Part shown: positions 51,332-61,212 of the stretch, in pieces
Position numbering within the stretch: the first letter of the stretch is position 1
How the letters are laid out: the number at the start of each line of letters is the position of its first letter
Assembly (NCBI RefSeq): GCF_001942335.1
Contig: NZ_MKKH01000001.1
Location: forward strand, 1 to 64,000
DNA from: Cellulosimicrobium sp. CUA-896
Lineage (GTDB): Bacteria > Actinomycetota > Actinomycetes > Actinomycetales > Cellulomonadaceae
DNA length: 64,000 nucleotides
Direction of reading: 5' to 3'
The notes under the pieces: model-generated
The model's input: the letters and a program-made list of their open reading frames with translations, nothing else
The model's database searches: none
Told to the model about the DNA's origin: nothing
Position numbers and translations under genes: made by a program

Positions 51332-52084
51332 GTGGCGCTATACCCCGCCGCGGTGCTCAAGCTGATCCCGCACGCCAACCAGCGTCTGGCATCGCTGCGC
51401 AACCGGGTCAACCTGCACACCGCCGTCACGGATGCCCAGTCGCTGTACCCCTACTTCTCCCGACCGGGGAACCCCTGCTCGCACTTCTACGTGCGCGAGG
51501 ACGGGGTCGTCGAGCAGTACATCGACACGAAGTACTACTCGGCCGCCGATTACCAGGGCAACGACGCGACCGTGTCGATCGAGACGTGGGACGGGTACGG
51601 CCGGCTCTGGACGAGCGGCCAGCCGCCCGCCTGGACGCCCCCGCAGGTCACCTCGCTCGGCAGGCTCTGCCGGTGGATCCTCCAGAGCCATCGCTCGATC
51701 CCGCCCCGCCTCGCCGAGGACTCCGTGCCTGGGCCCTCGTCCTTCGGCATCTCCTCGCACCGGCTGGGCGTCGACCCCTGGCGCCACCCGGACGGCATGC
51801 GCTACTCGACGGCCTACGGGAAGGTCTGTCCGGGAGACCGCCGTATCGCCCAGATCCCCACGATCCTCGCTGCAGTCCAGCAGGACCAGACCCTCAAGGA
51901 GGTCGATGACATGCTCATCATCCGTCGGCAGAGCGATGGCGCCTCGTTCATCGTGATCGGAGGACGCGGCGCGCGCATCGCGAACACCACCGATCTGCAG
52001 GAGTACCGCTCCGCCGGTATCCAGACCGTCAACCTCACCGACAGCGGCTATTCCGCGGCACAGGCGCGGTATCTCAACTCATGA
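51332..52084 (+). CDS. N-acetylmuramoyl-L-alanine amidase (Amidase_2/PGRP, phage-lysin-like)
   Basis: 250 residues. Amidase_2 core with predicted zinc ligands His29 (VNLHTAV), His143 (SSHRLGVDP) and Cys166 (GKVCPGDRR); it would cut the bond between muramic acid and the stem peptide. Other family parts: CSHFYVREDGVVEQYIDTKY and ATVSIETWDGYG. The 70-residue C-terminal region (LIIRRQSDGASFIVIGGRGA) is of the kind found in phage lysins. No signal peptide is visible. GTG 51332 is tentative; no strong ribosome binding site. Its stop overlaps the next start (ATGA). It is absent from the equivalent place in mycobacteria. Confidence 0.82.
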   Translation: MALYPAAVLKLIPHANQRLASLRNRVNLHTAVTDAQSLYPYFSRPGNPCSHFYVREDGVVEQYIDTKYYSAADYQGNDATVSIETWDGYGRLWTSGQPPAWTPPQVTSLGRLCRWILQSHRSIPPRLAEDSVPGPSSFGISSHRLGVDPWRHPDGMRYSTAYGKVCPGDRRIAQIPTILAAVQQDQTLKEVDDMLIIRRQSDGASFIVIGGRGARIANTTDLQEYRSAGIQTVNLTDSGYSAAQARYLNS

Positions 52085-53474
52085 TCGACGGCATTGTGGC
52101 GAGACCCTCGCGCAGGAGCGTGCTGGCGCTCGGGGCCATGGGCGCAGTCCACGCCATGCTGAGCGAGCCGGCAACCGGCCAAGCCGCGGCCCGTCCGGAC
52201 ACCGCTCCGGCCGTTCCGACCTCGGCGCTCCGCGCCGCCGACCATCTGCGTGCGTGCGACGCGTCGGGCGCCGCGGAGGGCGCGCCGAGACTGCTTCAGT
52301 CCTTCGCGGACGAGTTCGGACTCTTCACCACGGGGCTCCTGGAGGACACGGCCCTCGCCGCCATCGCGCTGGCATCCCTTCCGGACCGGCTCGACGACGC
52401 TCACGCGCTGGCCCGTGGTATCGCGCAGGTCGCGACCCACGACCGATCCGGCGAACGCGGATGCACGCGTCGCGGGTACGTCACCGCACCGTTCACCTTT
52501 TACGACGGTACTGAGCATGCAGGCTCATGCTTGCCGACGGCTCCGCGAGCCCAGCGACCCTCTTCGGACTCGACGCCACCGAGACTGGGGCCGCTGCCTG
52601 GGCGGGCCTTGCCCTTCTTCACGTATCGCAACGCGCGGACGACGAGGCGCTCCTCGCCACCGCAGTCGAGATCGCCTCGTGGATCGTCGCCCGGACGAGC
52701 GGAACCGGAGCAGTCGGGGGTTTCACCATCGGCACCGATGCCGACGGAGCAGCACGCACCGAGACGTCCACGGCGCAGAACATCGACTGCGCCGGGTTCT
52801 TCGGCGCGCTGCACGCAGTCACCGGCGACAGCCGATGGGCCGCCGCGCGCGAAGTGGCGTTGAATCACGTCCGCCGCGCCTACGCCCCCGACACGCAGAG
52901 CTTCCGGGCCGGCTCCACGGACGGCTCTGGCCTGGGGCTCGGCGTACTGTCGGTCGGGGCGTCTGCCCGCGGGCTGCTCGTCGAACCCGAGCTGTTCCGG
53001 CCCGCCGTGGAGAGCGCGCTCCTCATGTATCGCCGGAACACACAGGCACTTACGGAAGACCGCCCCACGGCCCTTGCGGCAGCCCAGCTCCGCAGCGCTT
53101 TCGCGGGTCCGGACCTGTCCGCGACGGTCTCCGCCAACGGCGTCCCCGTCTACTCGCCGGGAGCGTGGACCGGCGAGACCGCTCAGCTCTGCCTGGCGGT
53201 CGGGCGCGGCACGCCGCCCGGCTCGTCGGCGCGGCCCGACCGGTTCCTCCGCGTGCTCGAGAGCGCCCAGGCCGACGGTGCACGCACGCAGCACGTCGCG
53301 GGCCGCCGCGTGCACGCGGAGCAGGGTCTCGTCGCGGGTTGGCCGGGTCAGGACGACGTCGCCGACCTGCAGCTGTTCCAGTTCGCCCACGTCGGCGCCA
53401 CCGCGTGGTTCCTGCTGGCATCGACGGGAACTGACCCGTACGACATCAGCACTGCCGCATCCTCACGCTCCTGA
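52081..53474 (+). CDS. Tat-exported protein, probable alpha/alpha-toroid (six-hairpin) fold, one frameshift
   Basis: About 464 residues. The N-terminus has a twin-arginine signal (PSRRSVLALGAMGAVHAM, with Ala-rich cleavage region), so export through Tat is predicted. The rest is helical hairpins separated by Gly-rich loops (AAWAGLALLHVSQRADDEAL; CAGFFGALHAVTGDSRWAAA; DVADLQLFQFAHVGATAWFL), reminiscent of six-hairpin glycosidase-like toroids; no catalytic residues could be assigned. One base is lost near 52522 (TEHAG / MLADGSASPATLFG). It is coupled to the amidase by a 4-nt overlap. Confidence 0.7.
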
Positions 53475-53480
53475 GCGTCG

Positions 53481-53506
53481 GTCGGCCGGTTCCGCCCGGT
53501 CGACCG
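53481..53506 (+). terminator. Terminator of the amidase/Tat-protein unit
   Basis: GGTCGGCCGG (53481-53490) / CCGGTCGACC (53497-53506), 10 bp with one G-T pair, loop TTCCGC, 6 nt after the stop. Confidence 0.65.
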
Positions 53507-53606
53507 CTCACCGAGGCCGCGCGCCCACGTCGAGCAGTCTGGGCCCGGCGCCGCGTCTCCCTGATGCCGCCCCCAGCGCACGTCAGCAGGACGACCGAGG
53601 GCAGCG

Positions 53607-53960
53607 TCAGTCACCCTCCGCGCGCAGCACGCGCAGGTGCCCGCGCCGCCCCACCTCGGTGACGTCGGCCGGTTCGGGTTCCGGCCGCGGCCGGCCCGCC
53701 TGTCGCACGGCGTCCGCGAGCGCGGACAGGTCGTCGTCGCTCGGCCCGGTCTCCACGAACTGAGGCGAGAGACGGACCACCTCCCACCCGCGGGGCGCGG
53801 TCAACCGCTCGGCGTGCTCGGCGCACAGGTCGTAGCTGTGGGGCTCGGCGAGGTGCGCGAGGGGGCCCAGGACCGCGGTCGAGTCCGCGTACACGTAGGT
53901 GAGGGTCGCGACGGCGGCACGGACGCACGCCGTGCGCGAGCACTGCCTGACGGATCTCAC
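53607..53960 (-). CDS. DUF3499 family protein
   Basis: 117 residues of an actinobacterial family (Rv3258c-like). The conserved N-terminus is RQCSRTACVRAAVATLTYVY, then ADSTAVLGPLAHLAEPHSYD and LCAEHAERLTAPRGWEVVRL; the Cys pairs suggest a zinc ribbon. The C-terminus (TEVGRRGHLRVLRAEGD) is also typical. Function unknown. GTG 53960 is supported by a -10 box 6 nt upstream. It sits beside the metallopeptidase-like gene, as in mycobacteria. Confidence 0.92.
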   Translation of the reverse strand: MRSVRQCSRTACVRAAVATLTYVYADSTAVLGPLAHLAEPHSYDLCAEHAERLTAPRGWEVVRLSPQFVETGPSDDDLSALADAVRQAGRPRPEPEPADVTEVGRRGHLRVLRAEGD

Positions 53961-53966
53961 GGGGTG

Positions 53967-53972
53967 ACCTTA
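53967..53972 (-). promoter_or_regulatory. -10 box, DUF3499 gene
   Basis: Minus-strand TAAGGT ends 6 nt before the GTG at 53960; leaderless arrangement. Confidence 0.55.
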
Positions 53973-54212
53973 CTTCGTCCGGGCACCCGATCACGGCGCA
54001 CACGCCGACACGCGGCGCCGTCCGGCGCGCGCGGTCTAGAGTCGTCGTGTGCGTGGCTTCTCCTTCCCCGGGTCCCGGCCCGAGCCCGGCGCGGCCGGCG
54101 CCCTCGTGACCGCTCGGCCGGCCGGAAGGCGGCACGCGCCGTCGAGCCGGTCTCTCCCCTCGACGCCCCGGTGATCCCGCCGCGGGCGCCCGGCCTCGGG
54201 ACGGACGGACCC

Positions 54213-54629
54213 GTGCCGCGCCGCCGTGACCGTCGGGGGCGCGGCATCCGCGGGCCGCTCCTACCGCCGTCGGCACCGGCCAACCGGACGCGCGCCGAAC
54301 GGTTCGACGACGTCGTCCTCGACGCCGTCGAGCTCGTCGAGCGGCGCTGGGCCAAGCAGCTGCGCGGCACCGAGTTCGCGGTCGAGGACGTCCCGCCGTC
54401 GGACCCGGCGCCCTGGGAGGACGGGGGCGTCCCGCTGGGGCGCACGTTCCCCGCCGAGGCGGGCCGTGGCGCGCGCGTCGTCCTCTACCGCCGGCCCCTC
54501 GAGGCGCGCGCCGTCGACGCCGAGGACCTCGACGACCTGGTCCACGACGTCGTGGTGGAGCAGGTCGCCCACCTCCTCGCCCGGTCCCCGGAGGAGATCG
54601 ACCCGGGCTACGGCGACGGCGGTCGCTGA
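54213..54629 (+). CDS. Metallopeptidase-family (zincin-like) protein with degenerate HExxH
   Basis: About 138 residues matching the small zincin-like family next to DUF3499 (Rv3259-like): PRRRDRRGRGIRGPLLPP, NRTRAERFDDVVLDAVELVE, and VVLYRRPLEARA. The place of the zinc motif HExxH reads VEQVAHLLARSPEEIDPGYG, so the first His and the Glu are not at the usual positions and protease activity is doubtful. Starts are uncertain: GTG 54213 matches the conserved N-terminus and GTG 54171 is also in frame. A TAGAGT box 6 nt before GTG 54049 suggests a longer leaderless gene if one base has been lost between about 54100 and 54170. Confidence 0.78.
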   Translation: MPRRRDRRGRGIRGPLLPPSAPANRTRAERFDDVVLDAVELVERRWAKQLRGTEFAVEDVPPSDPAPWEDGGVPLGRTFPAEAGRGARVVLYRRPLEARAVDAEDLDDLVHDVVVEQVAHLLARSPEEIDPGYGDGGR

Positions 54630-54639
54630 CCGCCGCGGC

Positions 54640-56345
54640 TCACCCGCCGAGGCCGGCGGTGTCGGAGGCGCGCACCCCGATCTCGCGCGCGACGGATCCG
54701 TCCGTGACGGGCTGCAGGACCGACAGCAGGCTCGGGGTCGTGTCGTCCTCGTCGCCGCTGGGCGGGCCGGCCTCGACCAGCGTCGACCAGGCCGTGGCCA
54801 GCCCGTCGTCCGCGGCGTCCACGTCGACCGTGACGACGGCGGGCGCGTCCTGCGAGCCCTCGGCGACCAGCGACGCCGGGTCGAGCGACGTCGTGGTCCC
54901 TGCCCCGACAGTCACCGCGCGCTCGCCGACGAGCCCACCATCGGTGCCGTACGCCCGCACGACGAGCTCGACGGCTCCGGCGAGGTCGTCCTCCTCCGCC
55001 GCGACGGGGACCGCGGCCAGCGAGAGGCTGGCCGACGTGCCGGGGACGAGGGCGACCTGTCCGGCTCGCGCCGCACCCACCTCCGCGAGCGGCCTCGCCG
55101 CCAGCCACGCGCGGTCGTACTGGCGCTCCTCGTGCAGCAGGTCCGGGTCGACCTCGCCGCGCCGGTCGGTCGAGCGCCGGCGACGACCGGCACGTCGGCG
55201 TGGACGGCCACGCCGTAGCGGCCCGCCGGGAGGCCCCCGAGCGGGACGTCGGTGACCACGCCGGGCGTGAGCGACACCTGCTCGAGCCCCCGCACGGTCA
55301 CGGGGCCGTCCGGGCCGTAGACCACGACGCGCGCGGTCCCGGGCTCGTCGCCCGGCGCGAGGAGCCGTAGCTGCGGGGCGTGCGGGTCGTCGACGGCCTC
55401 GCCGGTGCTCACGACGCCGGCGACGACGAGGTCGGTGGCGGGGTCCGCGCCGGGGACGACGTAGTCGACGCCGAGCGGGACGAGACCGTCGAGGGTGTTC
55501 TGCTGCAGGTACGCCGACACGAGCCCACCGGACGACTCGACGTGGACGACCATGCGCCGCTGCTCCGGGGCGGAGGCCTCGACGAGCCGCACGACCTCCG
55601 TGCCGGGGCTCACGAGCTGCTGCCCTCCCCCAGCGAGGACGGCGGGCCCGTTCGGGCCCCAGACCGTGACCTGCACCGTCGCGGGGGTGCGGCCGGCGTT
55701 CTGCAGCACGAGCTGGGCGCTGCTGCCGATCTCGGTGCTCCCGCCGACGAGCCACTGGCTGACGCCGGGGCGCCCGCAGCTGGCGGCTGCGAGGCCGCGC
55801 AGGTCGCCCGCCGTCGTGACCGACCCGACGGAGGCCGCGACGCGCGGCGGCTCGCCGTCGCCCGGCAGGACCGTCACGGCGGCGCCCGCGGTCGGTGCGT
55901 CGACGTCGAGCGTCGCGAGCCCGTCGGGCGACGGTGACGCGGCGAGATCCTGGGTCCCGCCGCCGTCGAGCGCGCCGAGCGACGCCCCCGCCGCGCCGCC
56001 GACCGCGGCACGCAGCGTGCTCGTGGTGCCGACCGGGGCGGGTCCGAACTGCGCGTCGCCGACGGCCTCGGGATCCGTGAGCCGTGCCGGCCCGGGGCAG
56101 ACGACCACGTCCTCGGCGGGCGTCACGGTGACGGGCTGGACGGGGACCGCGGGCTGCTGCGCGGGAAGCCGGTCGACCACGTCGCCGCCGAAGGCCGCGA
56201 CCGCGCCGAGCGCGACGATGCCCACCACGCCGGCGCCGGTGGTCACGAGGCGTCGCACGACCCTGCGTCCGTTCCCGGCACCGCGCCGCCGCTCCCCCGC
56301 GCTCGGTCGTTCCTGCGCTGCGCTCCCGCGCGTCCTGCCCGTCAC
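54640..56345 (-). CDS. DUF5719 family membrane-anchored protein, one frameshift
   Basis: About 568 residues. A basic N-terminus and one membrane helix (LVTTGAGVVGIVALGAVAAF, residues 33-52) precede a beta-rich exported domain (AQLVLQNAGRTPATVQVTVW, GPNGPAVLAGGGQQLVSPGT, HVESSGGLVSAYLQQNTLDG). This is the DUF5719 family found beside the giant glycosyltransferase in Micrococcales and relatives. One base is lost near 55175 (VVAGARPTG, then the next frame before DRAWLAARPLAEV). GTG 56345 lies 19 bp after the glycosyltransferase stop, so the two probably form an operon. Confidence 0.85.
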
Positions 56346-56364
56346 GTCGTCCGCCGTCCCCTCG

Positions 56365-59300
56365 TCACCTGGCCGCCGCGCGCCGGCGACGGACCGGCAC
56401 GGCGAGCAGCACGAACACGAGCAGGACCACCCCGGCGACCGTCATCCACGCCGAGCGGTGGTCCGCGGCGTGGAAGACCGCGAGACGTCCGCCGTCGCGC
56501 CGAGCTCGAAGGCCTGGAGGCCTCCGCTCGCCGCCGGGTCGACGACCTCCAGCGCACGGCCGTCGAGCGTCGCGCGCCAGCCCGGCGCCGCGTTCTCCGC
56601 GATCACGACGACGCGCTCCTCGGCCCCGTCCTCGACCCGGACGTCCACCGGCCGCAGTGCGGCGCGGTCGGCGTCGAGCGGCACCGCGGGACCGCCCGGC
56701 GTCTCGACGCGCGCGTACGCGGGCACGTCGCCGTCCGGTGCGACACGCCACGTGAGGCCGGACCGGCCCTCGGTCATGCGCTCGAGGCCGGGGACCATGT
56801 CGAGCCGGGCCACCAGCTCGGCCCGGGGCTGACCCTCCGGCGTCGACGCCGGGACGAGCACCGCCCCGACGCCGAGGTCGGCGAGGCGTGGCGCGACGTC
56901 GTCGGAGGTCCCGGCGGTCAGCTCGGCGACCACCTGCGGCAGGCCGCCCTGACCCGCCGCGGGGTCGGCGAGCCGGGATCGGTGCACGACGACGGACGAG
57001 TCGACGGCCTGCGGGCCGTCCGCACGGAGCGCGGCGTACTCCACGGTGCCGTCCTCGGCGAGCTCCACGCTGAGCACGCGAGCCTGCGCCGGGGACGTCT
57101 GCATCTGTCGACCGACCGGCGGGACCACCGGTTCGGAGGTCGCCGTGAGCGCGGCCACGCGCGGCTCCGAGCGGTCGAGCACCCCGGCGGTCCACGACGC
57201 GACCCCGCCGAGCGGCGCGAGCGTGACGACGACCGCGAGGGCCGCGACGCACCCCGTGCGCCACGGTGCCGCACCCCGGTGCGGCAGCGGGGGCACCCCC
57301 GAGAGCGCGGCGCCCAGCAGCGCCAGCAGGAGGAGGGACACCCCGGCGCCCGGCCATCCGACGACCGGCTGCCCGTCCACCGCGCCGGCGACCGTCGTCG
57401 CCCCCGCCAGGACCGCGGCGAGGAGCCCGACCGCGGCGACGAACCACGCGCCGACGGCGACGCGGCGTGCCCGGAGCACGCCCACGACGGCGAGCGCGAC
57501 GACGAGGCCACCGCTCACGAGCGGCGCCCACCGCGCGAGGAGGTCGAGCGCGCCGCCGCCGTCGAGGCCGAACCACGGCACCGGCGTCGTCGCGCGCCGA
57601 GGAGGAGCTGCCAGGGCTCGGCCGTCGGCGAGGCGACCGGCGCGCCGGGCCCCGCCAGCAGGAGCCGCCACCCGCCGTCGGGCCGCGTCCGCGCGACGTG
57701 GACGAGGAACGGGGCGAACACGGCGACGGCCGGGAGCGGGACGAGCGCGAGGTAGCGCCGGTGCCGGCGGACGGCGACCGCCACGAGGACGAGGACGAGC
57801 AGGCCGGCAGGCAGGAGCACCGGCGCGCCGGCCACCACGACGGCGAACAGGAGCCCCGCGGTCGCCGCGGCGACGAGCGAGCCGCCCTGCTCGACCGCGG
57901 GCCGTGGTGCGACGCCGGCGGGCACCGTCGTCGCGTCGTCGGACACGTGCTCCGCGGAGACGTGGTCCGTGGTCGCCGGGGCGACGACGTCGACCTGCTG
58001 GAGCCCGAGCGCACGCACCACGGCGAGCGCGACCCACGGCAGGACGGCGTGGGCGAGGACGGCGCCCACGCGACCGGATCCCACGGACGCGAGGAGCACC
58101 GGGGACCCGACCCAGACGAGCGTCGCCCAGGCACGCAGCGGGATCGAGCGCGTCAGCGCCCCGGCGGCGAACCACGCACCGAGGCCGGCCGCCAGGAAGG
58201 ACGCGGGCAGCAGGACGTTGACGGCCGTCTGCGCGGAGCCCCCGGCGAGCACCGCCGCCGGCAGCAGTGCCGTGACGAAGGGGTCGGCGGGCGCGGGCGA
58301 GCCCAGGCCGTCCGCGACCCACCCCGTGGTGGCGGCGCGCCACACGTCCGCGAGGGTGCTGCTCGCGGGCAGGAGTCCGCCCCCGACGAGACGACCGCCG
58401 CCGAGCAGCACGCCCACCAGCGGGCCGAACACGACCGCGGTGAACGTCGCGAGGACGAGCGCGGTCGCGGCGAGCCCGGCGCGGCGGCGGACCGCGAGGG
58501 ACCGGAGCTCGCGGCGCTCGATGTCGGTGGGCGCCCAGGCCGTCCGACGCTCCTCCGCTCGCGCGAGGCGACGGTCGCGCCGCTCGGCCAGGACCTGCCG
58601 CCACGTGCCCTGCAGCGGACGCAGCGTGCGCCGCGGCAGCCGGCGGGTCCGGCGCGCCCGGCGGCGCGCACGGAGCACCGGTCCGACCCGCACGAGCGCC
58701 CACAGCGGTGCGACGATCTCGTCGCGAGCCAGCCGTGGCTGCTTCACCAGGAGGCGGTACATCGCGTGGAACGGCGCGCCGACCAGCATCGCGAGCGCGA
58801 CGACAGGGACCCACGGCCCCGCGACGCCGGTGAGCCGGGCGTGCAGCTGGGCGCGTCGGCGGGCGGCGTACGACGTCTCGACGTCCGGCAGGGCGTCGCC
58901 CGACCGTCGCCCGCCGCGGTCCCGCAGACCGAGGAGCGACGCCTGCACGTGGCGCACGACGGCGCCGGGCACGACGACCACGCGGTGCCCGGCGAGGCGG
59001 GCGCGGCGGCACAGGTCCAGCCCGTCGCCGAAGGGCCCGTACTCCGGGTCGGTCCCGCCGAGCTCCTGCCACACCGAGCGGCGGACGAGCGCGCCCGCGA
59101 GCCCGACGGCGAGGACGTCCTCGCGCGCGTCGTGCTGGCCCTGGTCGATCTCGTCGTCGTCGATGCCGGTCATGCGCCGGCCGAGCGGCGTCGTCGTGAC
59201 GCCCACCTCGACGAGCCGGCCGACGGTGCCGGTCTCGAACGGGTCGCGCGGCTCCCGCCCGGTGCCGGGGTCCCAGCGCTCCTGCTTCGGGCCGGCCACG

Positions 59301-59797
59301 GCCACGGCGCTCGAGTGCTCGACGGCGCGCAGCAGCTCCATGAGCGCGTCGGGCGCGGGCGCGCAGTCGTCGTGCAGGAGCCACAGCCAGGTCCCCGCGT
59401 CGACGTGACCCAGGGCGTAGGTCACGGCGTCGCCGAACGAGCGGGCCCGCGGGGCGGCGAGGAAGCGTGCGTCGCCGAGCTGGAGCTCGGGGTACTGCCC
59501 GGTGGTCACCGCGCTGTCCGCGTCGACGACGACGACGGCGTCGGGGGCGGACGTCTGCGCGCGGATCGCATCGAGCGTGCGCCGCAGGTACGGCGACCCT
59601 CCCCGGGTCACGACGACCGCGGTCACGCTCACGACCACGGGGAGCGCCCCGGTGACGGTGGAGACGACGTCGGGCGTCGCGGCGGGGTCGACCGGCGGTC
59701 GCGGTGCGAGTCCTGCCGTCGCCGCGCCGGTGCGCGCCGGGACCCGCGCCGTCCAGGCGGAGGTCGCGCGCGTGGTGCTCAGGTCCGAAGAAGTCAT
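56365..59797 (-). CDS. Very large family 2 glycosyltransferase with C-terminal membrane and beta domains, two frameshifts
   Basis: About 1145 residues. The GT2 domain is at residues 55-330: VVVSVTAVVVTRGGSPYLRR, VVVVDADSAVTTG, WLWLLHDDCAPAPDALMELL (DDxA metal site), and GPFGDGLDLCRRARLAGHRV. A polytopic membrane region of about ten helices follows (for example LAATALVLATFTAVVFGPLV), then a soluble beta-rich domain (WRATLDGRALEVVDPAASGG) and a last helix (MTVAGVVLLVFVLLAVPVRR). One base is lost near 57595 and one near 56490. Related proteins beside whiB2 and DUF5719 are predicted to build wall polysaccharide; the sugar is not known. Confidence 0.85.
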
Positions 59798-59896
59798 GGC
59801 CTGTCGATGATGCGCCCCGGACCTCGCGAGACCCGGGATTTGCGCACTCCCGGAGTGGCGCGCCGACCAGGAGGCGTCATGCGGTGCGACGATCCG

Positions 59897-60226
59897 TCAG
59901 ACGACCTGGCGCTTGAGCTTGCGCCGCTCGCGCTCGGACAGCCCGCCCCAGATGCCGAAGCGCTCGTCGTTGGCGAGGGCGTACTCCAGGCACTCCGCGC
60001 GGACGTCGCAGCCCGTGCAGACCTTCTTCGCCTCGCGGGTAGACCCGCCCTTCTCCGGGAAGAACGCCTCGGGGTCGGTCTGCGCGCACAGCGCGCGCTC
60101 CTGCCACCCCATGAGCGTGTCGTCCTGCGGCTCGCCGAACAGCGGCAGCACCGGGGCCACCCGCTCCACCTCGAGCCCTGCGTCCGTAGGGAGGTCCCTG
60201 CCCGCCCCGTCAAGCATGTTCCACAT
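59897..60226 (-). CDS. whiB2: WhiB-family iron-sulfur transcription factor (WhiB2/WhmD-like)
   Basis: 109-residue [4Fe-4S] regulator. Cluster cysteines are Cys47 (RALCAQTDPEAFFPE), Cys70 and Cys73 (KKVCTGCDVR) and Cys79 (ECLEYA); the turn GIWGG and basic tail RERRKLKRQVV complete the domain. The AQTDPEAFFPEKGGSTREAK wording and its neighbours (glycosyltransferase, DUF5719, DUF3499, manB) match WhiB2, required for septation in mycobacteria. ATG 60226 has AAAGGGG 6 nt upstream; ATG 60217 is an alternative. A near-consensus promoter lies 44 nt upstream. Confidence 0.93.
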   Translation of the reverse strand: MWNMLDGAGRDLPTDAGLEVERVAPVLPLFGEPQDDTLMGWQERALCAQTDPEAFFPEKGGSTREAKKVCTGCDVRAECLEYALANDERFGIWGGLSERERRKLKRQVV

Positions 60227-60269
60227 CGTGCGCCCCTTTATGCCGTTCGCGAGAAACTGCAATGAGGAA

Positions 60270-60298
60270 ATTACACGCGTGTCGTCCGGCAGAGTCAA
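60270..60298 (-). promoter_or_regulatory. whiB2 promoter, near-consensus primary-sigma type
   Basis: Minus-strand TTGACT (60298-60293), a 17-nt spacer and TGTAAT (60275-60270). Transcription would start near 60263, giving a leader of about 37 nt with a ribosome binding site. This is the clearest -35/-10 pair in the window. Confidence 0.75.
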
Positions 60299-60371
60299 GC
60301 CGGATTGTGATAGCCCGGAACTGGTTGAGGGTGAAAGTTTTCCACGCAGGCTGAGGGATTGTCGCACTGCA

Positions 60372-60377
60372 TAGACT
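60372..60377 (+). promoter_or_regulatory. -10 box, TIGR03089 gene
   Basis: TAGACT ends 7 nt before the ATG at 60385; leaderless arrangement. This box is divergent from the whiB2 promoter. Confidence 0.5.
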
Positions 60378-60384
60378 CGTGCGC

Positions 60385-61167
60385 ATGTCGAATAGCCACA
60401 TCGCCGCAAACTCTCATGGAAACCCTTCCACGCCCGTCCCGACGGACGTGGCCGGCCTCCTGCGCACCATCACGCGGGAACCGGGCCGCCCCCGGCTCAC
60501 CTGGTACGGGGACGACGGCGAACGCGTCGAGCTGTCCGGCGCCGTGCTCGAGAACTGGGTGAACAAGGTCACCAACCTCCTCGTCGAGGAATTCGACGTC
60601 GGTCCGGGAACTCACGTCGCACTCGATCTGCCCGTCCATTGGCGCACGGTTATCTGGGCCCTCGGCGCGTGGCGGACCGGCGCGACGACCATTCTTATCG
60701 ACACGGAAGGGACGCACGGTGCAGATATCGTGAACGGTCACGGGACGGTCAAAGCGGACGTGGTGATCACGACGACGCCGGACGCCTGGGCAGGCCGTGC
60801 CGACGACGTCGTCGCCGTCGCGCTCCCCGCGCTCGCCCGGGCGTTCGACGGCGACCTGCCGCCCGGGGCGGTCGACGCGGCGGCAGCCGTGATGACGTAC
60901 GGCGACCAGATCGGATGGGTGCCTCCGGTCGACCCGAGTGCCGTGGCGATCGGATCGCTCACGGAGGTCCTGCATCGAGATCTCCTGCGGCGCACCACGC
61001 CGGGCCGGCCGGGACGTCGGTCTCTCGTGTCAGCCGGCCGACCCGCCGAGGAGGTCCTCCGGGAGGTCATGGGGGCGTGGAAGGACGAGGGGTCCATCGT
61101 GCTCACCACGATCACCGACCCGCACGCCCTCGCGCGGCTCAGCGCGGCCGAGCGTGTGACGCCGTGA
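60385..61167 (+). CDS. TIGR03089 family protein
   Basis: 260 residues resembling the N-terminal part of acyl-CoA synthetase/AMP-binding enzymes without their catalytic half: RPRLTWYGDDGERVELSGAV, LENWVNKVTNLLVEEFDVGP, HWRTVIWALGAWRTGATTIL, ADVVITTTPDAW. TIGR03089 proteins are actinobacterial, usually beside wall-polymer genes (Rv3268 in M. tuberculosis). Function unknown. ATG 60385 is supported by a -10 box 7 nt upstream. It is convergent with ugd. Confidence 0.9.
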   Translation: MSNSHIAANSHGNPSTPVPTDVAGLLRTITREPGRPRLTWYGDDGERVELSGAVLENWVNKVTNLLVEEFDVGPGTHVALDLPVHWRTVIWALGAWRTGATTILIDTEGTHGADIVNGHGTVKADVVITTTPDAWAGRADDVVAVALPALARAFDGDLPPGAVDAAAAVMTYGDQIGWVPPVDPSAVAIGSLTEVLHRDLLRRTTPGRPGRRSLVSAGRPAEEVLREVMGAWKDEGSIVLTTITDPHALARLSAAERVTP

Positions 61168-61212
61168 CGTAGTGACGCCGTGCGGCAGCCCTCACGGGAC
61201 GCGAGATGCCGG

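Noticed and set aside
51332-53474. Remnant of a prophage
   Set aside because: Only the amidase looks phage-like; no capsid, tail, holin or integrase genes and no flanking repeats were found.
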